Shown here: positions 24,676 to 29,907 of the stretch, piece by piece
Layout: every line of letters starts with the position of its first letter
Numbering within the stretch: position 1 is the first letter of the stretch
Source of the DNA: Bacillota bacterium
GTDB taxonomy: Bacteria; Bacillota; Clostridia; Saccharofermentanales; DTU023
Direction of reading: 5' to 3'
NCBI GenBank assembly: GCA_023389255.1
Contig: JAEWER010000004.1
Span: 1 to 32,466 of the forward strand
DNA length: 32,466 nucleotides
Notes under the pieces: model-generated
What the model was told of the DNA's origin: nothing
Database searches by the model: none
The model's input: only the letters and a program-made list of their open reading frames with translations
Made by a program: the position numbers and the translations under genes

Positions 24676-25548
24676 TTAGCTCTTTCTACTTTTGAGGAAG
24701 CAATTAAGCAATGCATTGATCAGCAATATGAATAAGAATAAAACTAGTGCTATCGAGAACAGTGCCTGTCTTTGCAAACCCCCTGCATATGACATTTCAC
24801 TCGCTACAGCAGTTGTCAAAAATCTAACGCTTTGAAAGAGTGAATCAGGCATATTGGCAACATTACCTGCGACCATCAAAACTGCCATCGCTTCTCCGAT
24901 AGCTCGACCAATTCCCAGTACAATCGCCGTGACAATTCCCTTCCTAGCGGCTGGCAGCGATACCTTGAAATATGTTTCCTCTGGCGTAGCACCGAGTGCC
25001 ATGGATGCTTCCTCATATTCTTTGGGAACTGCATCGAGCGAAGATGTAGCAATCTTGATAATAGTCGGTAAAATCATAATGGACAGAACAATAATTGCCG
25101 CCAACAAGCTAGCACCATCTGGGATATTAAATAGTTTCTGAATTGTTGGTACTAGAAATAACATACCAACCAAACCATAGACCACAGATGGAATTCCAGC
25201 TAATAAACTTATGGCTACTTGCAAAGTATTTCTTACACTTTGCTTCGCCATCTTTGATAAATAAACAGAACTCAATATACCAATAGGAACACCTATTAAT
25301 ATAGCTCCAAAAGTTCCATAAACACTTGTTAGAATGAATGGCAAGATTCCATACTGTGGTGTTGTAGCTGTCGCCTGCCACTTTGTCCCAAAGATAAAAT
25401 CAACTAAACCAATTTTGTGTATAGCAGGTAGTCCCGCTATGATCAGATAGGCTGATATCAAGAGGACAAAAATTATGGTCACCATGCCAAGGATTAAGAA
25501 AATAGCATGGATAAGGCGTTCAAGCATGAATTTATTTTGTCTTTTCAT
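24676..25548 (-). CDS. pstC: phosphate ABC transporter permease PstC
   Basis: Second permease subunit; 290 residues with six predicted helices. GIPSVVYGLVGMLFLVP, the coupling motif YEEASMALGATPEETYFKVSLP and GRAIGEAMAVLMVAGN mark PstC. The ATG at 25548 has a weak binding site; an ATG 7 codons later is possible. It lies 21 bases after pstS. Confidence 0.96.
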   Translation of the reverse strand: MKRQNKFMLERLIHAIFLILGMVTIIFVLLISAYLIIAGLPAIHKIGLVDFIFGTKWQATATTPQYGILPFILTSVYGTFGAILIGVPIGILSSVYLSKMAKQSVRNTLQVAISLLAGIPSVVYGLVGMLFLVPTIQKLFNIPDGASLLAAIIVLSIMILPTIIKIATSSLDAVPKEYEEASMALGATPEETYFKVSLPAARKGIVTAIVLGIGRAIGEAMAVLMVAGNVANMPDSLFQSVRFLTTAVASEMSYAGGLQRQALFSIALVLFLFILLINALLNCFLKSRKS

Positions 25549-25569
25549 AGTTTCTGTATGCTAGCCAAG

Positions 25570-26376
25570 TTAGTTGGCAGGAACTACACCCGCATTTTGG
25601 ATGATGTCGTGTGCTTCTTCACTTGTTATCATGTCAAAGAAGCTCTTTGCCGACTCACTGAGTTCAAGTCCTTGCTTGGTTACTAAAAGGAAGGGTCTTT
25701 GAATTACATAACTAGCATCTCTAACGGTTTCATTGCTAGGTAAAACACCATTAACTTTTAATATCTTCACGTTATTTTTTATGCTAGCTATCGATGCGTA
25801 CCCTATAGCAGACGGATTTTGAGAAACACTTGTAATGACATCACCGGTTGAGGTTAATTCTTGTCTATACATGCACTTATCTTTAGTATCTGTTATTGTT
25901 TCAAAGCCATCTCTAGTACCTGATCCAGCTTCTCTACCAATTAGAACTATTTCAGCATCACTTCCACCAAGCTCCGACCAATTCTTAATTTCTCCTCGAT
26001 ATATCTTTGAGATTTCATCTACACTTAAGTCAGAGACCGTATTTTCATGATTAACAATAATGGCAATACCGTCATAAGCTAGAGGGGTCTCAATTAGTCC
26101 CGCATCTTTTTCCTCTTGTTTTAACTTGCGAGATGAGAGTCCAATATCACAACGTCCTTCTTGAACTGCCTTTATTCCTGCCCCAGAACCAGTTGGATTA
26201 TAAGTAAATCGTATTCCCGTTTTATTTTGAAAATCTTCACCAAGTGCTCCAATTACTTTTTCCATAGAAGTCGAACCATCTGTTGATACCAAATCAGTTG
26301 ATTCTGTCTTTTGACAAGCTGTCATAAACGAAAGAGCTAACAATAAAACTACGATATTGAAAAATTTTTTCTTCAT
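25570..26376 (-). CDS. pstS: phosphate-binding lipoprotein PstS
   Basis: Extracellular phosphate receptor anchored by a lipid. The signal peptide MKKKFFNIVVLLLALSFMTAC carries the lipobox FMTAC with Cys21. Phosphate-binding segments follow: STDGSTSMEKVIGAL, NPTGSGAGIKAV, GREAGSGTRDGFE and a late YASIASIKNNV. The 268 residues place it in the shorter Firmicutes PstS form. The start follows AAAGGAG, and the Pho box lies about 60-100 bases upstream. It is the first gene of pstSCAB-phoU-phoB-phoR. Confidence 0.96.
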   Translation of the reverse strand: MKKKFFNIVVLLLALSFMTACQKTESTDLVSTDGSTSMEKVIGALGEDFQNKTGIRFTYNPTGSGAGIKAVQEGRCDIGLSSRKLKQEEKDAGLIETPLAYDGIAIIVNHENTVSDLSVDEISKIYRGEIKNWSELGGSDAEIVLIGREAGSGTRDGFETITDTKDKCMYRQELTSTGDVITSVSQNPSAIGYASIASIKNNVKILKVNGVLPSNETVRDASYVIQRPFLLVTKQGLELSESAKSFFDMITSEEAHDIIQNAGVVPAN

Positions 26377-26435
26377 TTTTTCTCCTTTTGATTATTAGCA
26401 TTTATTTATGTCCCACTTTTAGTTTATTGAGGCTT

Positions 26436-26475
26436 TGTCAAATCAGAAGTACAAGTTATGTGAAATTTATGTCAA
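26436..26475 (-). promoter_or_regulatory. Pho box of four repeats before pstS
   Basis: On the minus strand, four hexamers TTGACA (26470-26475), TTCACA (26459-26464), TGTACT (26448-26453) and TTGACA (26436-26441) repeat at 11, 11 and 12 bases, matching the TT(A/C/T)ACA direct-repeat arrangement of PhoP/PhoB boxes in Gram-positive bacteria. The last one may double as a -35; no convincing -10 could be fixed. Confidence 0.8.
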
Positions 26476-26535
26476 ATAACGGGCGTTTGATTTCCCATGC
26501 GTTTTGCCATTAGGCTCAAAATCCTCCCAATAAAA
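26467..26535 (-). pseudogene. phage-like C-terminal remnant (YWED...NGK), copy 1
   Basis: A 22-codon open stretch reads FYWEDFEPNGKTHGKSNARY before a stop that lies within the Pho box. It aligns with YWEDIRTNGKRPDWGK at 28374-28469, and the DNA shares CCTCCCAATA and GCCATT blocks. No start codon. The remnant runs right up to the pst control region. Confidence 0.5.
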
Positions 26536-26554
26536 GACCGCCCGTGGGCGGTCT
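26535..26554 (-). terminator. terminator insulating the pst promoter
   Basis: Minus strand AGACCGCCC, 2-base loop, GGGCGGTCT followed by TTTATT: a strong 9-bp GC-rich stem. Confidence 0.9.
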
Positions 26555-26583
26555 ATTTATGTATTAGTTGTTTTCTGTTAAAA

Positions 26584-26602
26584 GAAGGGCACTATTGCCT
26601 TC
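26584..26602 (-). terminator. terminator after the gene at 26627
   Basis: Minus strand GAAGGC, loop, GCCCTTC (one bulged C) followed by TTTTA, shortly downstream of the stop codon. Confidence 0.65.
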
Positions 26603-26626
26603 GTGTCTTTCAAAAACTCTTTAGCT

Positions 26627-26920
26627 TTAAAAAAGAATCGTCTTCCAAATCTCGGGTGGTACTTGATAAAGAGGTTCGTTATTATCAATTGCTTCACGCA
26701 AATCTTGGTTACACCATTTAAGTGCGGGCAAAGAGTCTTCACCCTCATAAACAGCCAAGATAACTCTATCTAAAGAGTGTTTACCAAATTTGGCTTTGTA
26801 CTCTTCTCTTAGTTTTACACCTTCGTTTATTACTTCTTCTACATGGGGAGGGTGTACCACTTTATAGCGAAAAAATTTCTCTAAAATTTCTTCTTTACTT
26901 GTAAATTTATGATTGCCCAT
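26627..26920 (-). CDS. small acidic protein A, copy 1 of tandem pair
   Basis: I do not recognise a family name. The 97-residue protein is a paralogue of that at 27533: both share REEYKAKFG or RKEYEAKFG, then SLDxVxLAVYEGExSLPA, then a DLRxAIDNNEP ending and a final IxF or ILF. The conserved YEGExSLPA block and acidic charge suggest a small soluble binding protein, perhaps an immunity-type or phage accessory protein. It is the last gene of the right island, 89 bases from the terminator pair before pstS. The gene order A-B-remnant repeats about 900 bases away, showing a tandem duplication. Confidence 0.7.
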   Translation of the reverse strand: MGNHKFTSKEEILEKFFRYKVVHPPHVEEVINEGVKLREEYKAKFGKHSLDRVILAVYEGEDSLPALKWCNQDLREAIDNNEPLYQVPPEIWKTILF

Positions 26921-26930
26921 CTTTTATAAA

Positions 26931-27060
26931 TCACCCTTTCGCTAAAATGCCTAATATCAGGTGTAATAACTCTTTATCGTTTTCTATGAACCCTCTACTA
27001 AATTCACGCGTGCGTGGATTCCAACCTTTAAACAATTACGGGATAGTCATCTTTGGACGT
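26931..27060 (-). pseudogene. YjcQ-like start remnant plus ELLHLILGILAKG fragment, copy 1
   Basis: Right after the B1 stop the minus strand reads (ACG)SKDDYPVIV then a stop: the beginning of a YjcQ-like gene whose ATG has become ACG. A second fragment follows in another frame, PRTREFSRGFIENDKELLHL plus ILGILAKG and a stop. The same two fragments stand in the same places at 27840-27969. Confidence 0.55.
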
Positions 27061-27063
27061 GGT

Positions 27064-27288
27064 CTATCTCCCATAAACCACAGCCCTTTGATCTTCTATT
27101 TTGTCTGCTAGGTCGGCATATAAGCGGGCAAAGTGTTGGTCGTCAGCTTGTACGTAGTCTATTTCTTTACCATAAACTTGCTCTAAGATGTCTTCTACCC
27201 CATCACAATCGTAATCGCCATCTGCCAAAAAAGGTATATTGGCTTTTACAAGTAAGTCTAAATCTTGAGGCGTTAAATCAAGTTTCAT
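27064..27288 (-). CDS. small acidic protein B, copy 1 (immunity-protein-like)
   Basis: The 74-residue, very acidic protein opens MKLDLTPQDLDLLVKANIPF, continues with an Asp-rich centre (DGDYDCDGVEDILEQVYGK), and ends YADLADKIEDQRAVVYGR. It is paralogous to the protein at 27973; the last 18 residues are almost identical in both. Small size, strong acidity and a place directly behind a toxin-like C-terminal fragment (stop of the fragment overlaps this gene's start) are what one expects of an immunity protein of a polymorphic toxin. The ATG at 27288 follows AAAGGA. No family name could be assigned and the immunity role is inferred. Confidence 0.65.
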   Translation of the reverse strand: MKLDLTPQDLDLLVKANIPFLADGDYDCDGVEDILEQVYGKEIDYVQADDQHFARLYADLADKIEDQRAVVYGR

Positions 27289-27413
27289 CTTTAATCCTTT
27301 TTAGTTGTCTAACTTTTGACTTATGTGTTTTGTGTGTAGTGATAACAACTCCGGTATCATGTTAATGCATAAGGTACAACGCTCACCAACAACTTCAAAA
27401 GATCTCAGGCCAT
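27278..27413 (-). pseudogene. toxin-like C-terminal fragment, copy 1, frameshifted
   Basis: Two frames join into one protein-like stretch: RSFEVVGERCTLCIN in the first, then TGVVITTHKTHKSKVRQLKR in the second. Together they align with SFKIVGEKNTIAVNPEAGII (continuing TTIHKTHTKTISKLK) at 28184. The break is at the NP(x)TG turn. The pattern aVNPxTGxIxT near a C-terminus is common in BECR-fold ribonuclease toxins of polymorphic toxin systems. It has no start and is dead. Confidence 0.5.
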
Positions 27414-27521
27414 CATCTCTAGTTTTAATAGGTCTACTTCTATCGGTTCACCTTTTTTCAATTGCGTGTACAAATAAGTCAATATCTGATACACGATTAC
27501 AGGGTAGTCGTCTTTGCTCAT
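27405..27521 (-). CDS. YjcQ-like N-terminal fragment, 38 residues, possibly expressed
   Basis: From an ATG at 27521, 6 bases behind AAGGGGG, the frame reads MSKDDYPVIVYQILTYLYTQ, then LKKGEPIEVDLLKLEMMA and a stop. The start matches phage YjcQ-family proteins, which are longer (about 100 residues), so the reading frame is cut by the toxin-like fragment. It begins 11 bases after gene A2. Whether the short peptide is made is unknown; the binding site is the best of the three copies. Confidence 0.5.
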   Translation of the reverse strand: MSKDDYPVIVYQILTYLYTQLKKGEPIEVDLLKLEMMA

Positions 27522-27532
27522 GTGCTACCCCC

Positions 27533-27835
27533 TTAAAAGATAATTTGCAATAAGTCATCGAACGGTATTTGAGGGTAAGGCTCGTTGTTGTCTATGGCTC
27601 GGCGCAGGTCACGGTTTTCCTCCTCGAAAGCGGGTAGCGATGCTTCGCCCTCATAAACAGCCAATACAACTTGATCTAAAGAACCTTCACCAAACTTAGC
27701 CTCGTACTCTTTTCTCAGTGCCTGTCTTTCCCTAAGTATTTTGACAGTACGCGGAGGGTAACAAGCTTCTAGAGAGTAGTTCTCCAACTTAACTTCCTGT
27801 ATATCAAATTGTTTCAGGTACTCTTCTTTTGTCAT
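27533..27835 (-). CDS. small acidic protein A, copy 2 of tandem pair
   Basis: The 100-residue paralogue of the protein at 26627, with LRKEYEAKFGEGSLDQVVLA, VYEGEASLPAFEEENRDLRR and AIDNNEPYPQIPF. The first 35 residues differ most from copy 1, including a Cys-Tyr-Pro-Pro turn (ACYPPRTVK) matching VVHPPHVEE in copy 1. The ATG follows AAGGGG at 7 bases. Function is unknown; both copies stay open, which points to selection or recent duplication. Confidence 0.7.
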   Translation of the reverse strand: MTKEEYLKQFDIQEVKLENYSLEACYPPRTVKILRERQALRKEYEAKFGEGSLDQVVLAVYEGEASLPAFEEENRDLRRAIDNNEPYPQIPFDDLLQIIF

Positions 27836-27839
27836 TATT

Positions 27840-27969
27840 CTACCCCTTCGCCAATATACCCAATATTAAGTGCAACAGCTCTTGGTCATCTTCTAAACGA
27901 CCACCGCTAAAATTTTGCCTGTGTGGATCTCATTCTTTACACGATTACGGGGTAGTTGTCTTTGCTCGT
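27840..27969 (-). pseudogene. YjcQ-like start remnant plus ELLHLILGILAKG fragment, copy 2
   Basis: Same arrangement as 26931-27060: (ACG)SKDNYPVIV then stop, then DPHRQNFSGGRLEDDQELLH and LILGILAKG with a stop four bases before gene A2's start. The ACG in place of ATG is shared by both copies, so the loss of the start came before the duplication. Confidence 0.55.
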
Positions 27970-27972
27970 GGT

Positions 27973-28194
27973 CTATCTCCCATAAACCACTGCTCTTTGA
28001 TCTTCTATTTTGTCAGCTAAATCCCCATACAGATCCGCAAGATAATCATCATGTTCAACATTCACTGACTCATTAAAATATATTTCATTCAAAATCTCAT
28101 CAAGATCCCAAAAATCATAATCTTTATTTATATCAAAAGGTATCCCGGCGTCTCTAATTAGTTGTAAATCTTTATCAGTTAAATTAAGTTTCAC
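27973..28194 (-). CDS. small acidic protein B, copy 2 (immunity-protein-like)
   Basis: The 73-residue paralogue of the protein at 27064: MKLNLTDKDLQLIRDAGIPF, an acidic centre with FWDLDEILNEIYFNE, and the shared ending YGDLADKIEDQRAVVYGR. The start is GTG at 28194 behind GAAGGGC. The toxin-like fragment upstream ends 11 bases inside this gene (stop at 28184), the same overlap as in copy 1, which fits a toxin/immunity pair. The middle part differs strongly from copy 1 while both ends are conserved, as seen in immunity variants. Confidence 0.65.
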   Translation of the reverse strand: MKLNLTDKDLQLIRDAGIPFDINKDYDFWDLDEILNEIYFNESVNVEHDDYLADLYGDLADKIEDQRAVVYGR

Positions 28195-28318
28195 TATTTT
28201 TGCCCTTCAGTTTGCTAATTGTTTTAGTGTGCGTTTTATGAATAGTTGTAATAATCCCAGCTTCAGGATTCACTGCTATTGTATTTTTCTCGCCTACAAT
28301 TTTGAAAGATGACAGCCT
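28184..28318 (-). pseudogene. toxin-like C-terminal fragment, copy 2
   Basis: A 44-codon frame without ATG reads SFKIVGEKNTIAVNPEAGII, then TTIHKTHTKTISKLKGKNSET. A stop lies two codons before it (TAA), so it cannot be translated on its own except from a rare CTG. It keeps the full VNPxxGxITT turn seen in BECR-type toxin ends, and the adjoining B2 gene starts within it. Confidence 0.5.
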
Positions 28319-28373
28319 TTTTATTTAGTTTAACTTCTTCTATTTACAACAGACTTTTATAGTACTAAGTATA

Positions 28374-28469
28374 TCATCTATAGTTACCGCCCGTTCCACC
28401 GCTTCGTCCAAACATCTTGCCCCAGTCTGGCCTTTTGCCATTCGTCCTAATATCCTCCCAATAAGTGTC
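28374..28469 (-). pseudogene. phage-like C-terminal remnant (YWED...NGK), copy 2
   Basis: 32 codons read DTYWEDIRTNGKRPDWGK then MFGRSGGTGGNYR and stop, with a Gly-rich end like those of phage structural proteins. It starts seven bases after the stop of the basic protein at 28477. The first half is shared with 26467-26535. Confidence 0.45.
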
Positions 28470-28476
28470 ACATCTT

Positions 28477-28686
28477 TTAGAGTTTTTCTTGACTTTCTGC
28501 TAGCTTAACTCTCCTTTCTGAAATCAACTGCTCTAAAAACACTAAATCTTCTTCCAGTGCTCTGTTGCGTACGAAGCTTCTGGCGGCTGATCTTGCACTT
28601 AAGTATCTGCTGTGCTCCTTGTGAGTTTCTCGCCATCTTTTATCGGCTTCGGGGCTATAAACAGCCTTTCGCTTTCTTTCCGTCAT
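28477..28686 (-). CDS. small basic protein of the three-copy module, copy 2
   Basis: A 69-residue homolog of the proteins at 18893 and 29104, with KRKAVYSPEADKRWRETHKE, then SARSAARSFVRNRALEEDLV and FLEQLISERRVKLAESQEKL. It is the most divergent copy: AVYxPEAxKRW and xARxFxRNxA are kept, but the TLEEVEELRALL helix is altered. The ATG overlaps the stop of the 28-residue peptide (TAATG), behind AGGAGG. No terminator follows, so transcription probably runs on into the toxin/immunity-like array. Confidence 0.75.
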   Translation of the reverse strand: MTERKRKAVYSPEADKRWRETHKEHSRYLSARSAARSFVRNRALEEDLVFLEQLISERRVKLAESQEKL

Positions 28687-28772
28687 TACTTCCTCCTGTT
28701 CTTAACAAGCATAATCAGTAAACCTGTATTAAAGAGGCTAACAATTAGGGTTGTTACTCTGATAATTTCCAT
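28686..28772 (-). CDS. 28-residue membrane peptide coupled to the basic protein, copy 2
   Basis: MEIIRVTTLIVSLFNTGLLI followed by MLVKNRRK: one hydrophobic helix and a basic end. It differs from copy 3 at only three positions. Its last codons include the AGGAGG that serves the basic protein, and its stop overlaps the next start by one base. Its own start has a poor binding site (ATAAACAA), so its translation may need help from upstream. Confidence 0.6.
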   Translation of the reverse strand: MEIIRVTTLIVSLFNTGLLIMLVKNRRK

Positions 28773-28804
28773 TTGTTTATTTAACACATTTAGATTAATA
28801 TATT

Positions 28805-28836
28805 GGCGCAAGGGGTTCAGCCTTGCACCGTTTTTT
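28805..28836 (+). terminator. hairpin with T-run on the plus side, module copy 2
   Basis: GGCGCAAGG, 7-base loop, CCTTGCACC, G and six T on the plus strand. On the minus strand AATATATT follows, a weaker tail. It may end a plus-strand antisense RNA or attenuate the module. Confidence 0.7.
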
Positions 28837-28837
28837 G

Positions 28838-28906
28838 TTAGTCATTGTCTGTTTGCTTTAGTGCAATGATCATCAAGACCGTTTGCACTAAGCTGTTGAC
28901 TAACAT
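28838..28906 (-). CDS. 22-residue hydrophobic peptide, first ORF of module copy 2, possibly decayed
   Basis: MLVNSLVQTVLMIIALKQTD plus ND. It corresponds to the C-terminal 22 residues of the copy-3 peptide; the upstream ATG used in copy 3 is lost here by a two-base change, and the inner ATG lacks a close binding site. It may be inactive. Confidence 0.4.
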   Translation of the reverse strand: MLVNSLVQTVLMIIALKQTDND

Positions 28907-28952
28907 TACTATACTTATATAATCCTTGTGCTTATCTCTTTTCTTTTTATTT

Positions 28953-28972
28953 TGTGCTCTTTCATAAGCACA
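28953..28972 (-). promoter_or_regulatory. transcript-leader hairpin, module copy 2
   Basis: TGTGCTT, 6-base loop, GAGCACA on the minus strand (one G-U pair), directly behind the promoter and followed by AAATAAAAAG as in copy 3. Confidence 0.7.
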
Positions 28973-28976
28973 TGTA

Positions 28977-29006
28977 TATGTTAACATAGTAATATCCCTA
29001 TACCAA
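28977..29006 (-). promoter_or_regulatory. module promoter with palindrome, copy 2
   Basis: Minus strand TTGGTA (29001-29006), 17 bases, TAACAT (28978-28983). A perfect palindrome TATGTTAACATA (28977-28988) covers the -10, so a repressor there would block the polymerase. Confidence 0.6.
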
Positions 29007-29026
29007 CACTTTTATAGAAAAATGTT

Positions 29027-29054
29027 GCACAATTTTCTAGGCTGGTTTTTGTGC
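29027..29054 (-). terminator. hairpin upstream of module copy 2
   Basis: Minus strand GCACAA, 16-base loop, TTGTGC, followed by AACATTTTT. Equivalent to the hairpin at 19498 upstream of copy 1. Confidence 0.55.
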
Positions 29055-29060
29055 GTATTG

Positions 29061-29086
29061 AAAAAGGGCACTAATCTCTCGTGCCC
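29061..29086 (-). terminator. terminator of module copy 3
   Basis: Minus strand GGGCAC, 9-base loop, GTGCCC, then TTTTTC, about 17 bases after the stop of the basic protein. Confidence 0.85.
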
Positions 29087-29103
29087 CAGTTCGTTTTAAT
29101 TGC

Positions 29104-29307
29104 TTAGTCTTCCGCCTGCAAGGCTTTTACCCTTTTAGCTAACAAGGCTCGCAACTCTTCAACGTCTTCAAGTGTGGCGTGGTTTCTAATGAATGTTCTT
29201 GCCGTGCCTCTGTAAGATAGGTAGTTACTTCTAGCCCTGTTCTTTTCTTTCCATCTCTTTTGTGCTTCGGGATCATAAACCGCCCTGCGCTTCTTTGTCT
29301 CTGCCAT
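29104..29307 (-). CDS. small basic protein of the three-copy module, copy 3
   Basis: A 67-residue homolog of the proteins at 18893 and 28477: KKRRAVYDPEAQKRWKEKNR, then GTARTFIRNHATLEDVEELRALL and KRVKALQAED. It is close to copy 1 but lacks the doubled DERV unit. The start is the ATG at 29307, five bases behind AGGAGG; the GTG three bases earlier is part of the overlapping peptide stop. A Lys/Arg-rich head followed by an acidic helical tail suggests nucleic-acid or membrane-surface contact and self-association. Function is unknown. Confidence 0.78.
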   Translation of the reverse strand: MAETKKRRAVYDPEAQKRWKEKNRARSNYLSYRGTARTFIRNHATLEDVEELRALLAKRVKALQAED

Positions 29308-29393
29308 CACTTCCTCCTGTTCTTAACAAGCATAATCAGTAAACCTGTATTAACGAGGCTAACAATTAGTGTGATTAATCTGATAATTTCCAT
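29307..29393 (-). CDS. 28-residue membrane peptide coupled to the basic protein, copy 3
   Basis: MEIIRLITLIVSLVNTGLLI followed by MLVKNRRK, nearly the same as copy 2. The stop TGA overlaps the ATG of the basic protein (TGATG). A single hydrophobic helix with a positively charged end would insert with its C-terminus in the cytoplasm. Confidence 0.62.
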   Translation of the reverse strand: MEIIRLITLIVSLVNTGLLIMLVKNRRK

Positions 29394-29424
29394 TGTACAT
29401 TTCACGCCATTAGTCTATGATAGT

Positions 29425-29456
29425 GGTGCAAGGGGCTTATCCTTGCACCGTTTTTG
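29425..29456 (+). terminator. hairpin with T-run on the plus side, module copy 3
   Basis: Perfect 9-bp stem GGTGCAAGG/CCTTGCACC with 7-base loop, then GTTTTTG on the plus strand; the minus side lacks a T-run. Confidence 0.75.
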
Positions 29457-29546
29457 TTAGTCTTCTTTTTGAGTTCTTAGTGCTACTATCATTAATATAG
29501 TCTGCACTAAGCTGTTGACTAACATTACTATCGTTAGAACTAACAT
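29457..29546 (-). CDS. 29-residue hydrophobic peptide, first ORF of module copy 3
   Basis: MLVLTIVMLVNSLVQTILMI followed by VALRTQKED: a continuous hydrophobic helix with a short charged tail, behind AAAGGGGG at 8 bases. This is the best-preserved first ORF of the three modules. It looks like the small hydrophobic toxins of type I systems, or a holin-like toxin, but shows no signature that fixes a family. The long frame that crosses it in another phase (29437-29667) is Asn/Ser-rich and has no binding site. Confidence 0.6.
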   Translation of the reverse strand: MLVLTIVMLVNSLVQTILMIVALRTQKED

Positions 29547-29572
29547 TTGTGTTTCCCCCTTTCTTTTTATTT

Positions 29573-29593
29573 TGTGCTTCTGCCTCAAGCACA
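29573..29593 (-). promoter_or_regulatory. transcript-leader hairpin, module copy 3
   Basis: Perfect 7-bp stem TGTGCTT/AAGCACA with a 7-base loop near the predicted 5' end of the transcript, ahead of AAATAAAAAG and the ribosome site. Confidence 0.7.
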
Positions 29594-29598
29594 TTTAT

Positions 29599-29627
29599 AT
29601 AATAACATACTCCTAGGGATATGTTAA
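29599..29627 (-). promoter_or_regulatory. module promoter with palindrome, copy 3
   Basis: Minus strand TTAACA (29622-29627), 17 bases, TATTAT (29599-29604). A 22-base imperfect palindrome, AACATACTCC/TAGGGATATGTT (29604-29625), fills the spacer around a central CTAG, the same centre as in copy 1. Confidence 0.7.
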
Positions 29628-29632
29628 CACTT

Positions 29633-29658
29633 TTATACAAAATCACATAGAAAAAGTG
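29633..29658. repeat. 26-nt exact repeat shared with 19673-19698
   Basis: Lies just upstream of the copy-3 promoter; the flanking AAAAGTGTT motif on the minus strand is kept before all three module promoters. The following 250 bases (29668-29907) hold no gene I can support. Confidence 0.9.
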
Positions 29659-29907
29659 GACAAACATTCCGTTTTGGCTTAGTACACTTTGCTAACTCAC
29701 TCAACTAGTATAAAAAAGCGACCATGATCTCGTCTGTTTTCGATAAGTTTGAAGATAAATATCCCAGTAAAATAAAGTATTAAATTATTAACACCATTAA
29801 GCTCGCTGTTTCGTAGCCAATTGGGGAAGCTTTATTCAGCAATTTTCAAGGCTTCGGATAAAGTCTTAAAAACTGGTATAACTATCTCCAATATTCTAAA
29901 CAATAGG

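Noticed and set aside
29437..29667. 76-codon minus-strand frame crossing module copy 3
   Set aside because: It runs through the promoter, leader hairpin and peptide ORF in another phase, is Asn/Ser-rich and has no binding site.
26467..29700. CRISPR array
   Set aside because: The repeats are few, long, diverged and coding; there are no regularly spaced short repeats or cas genes.
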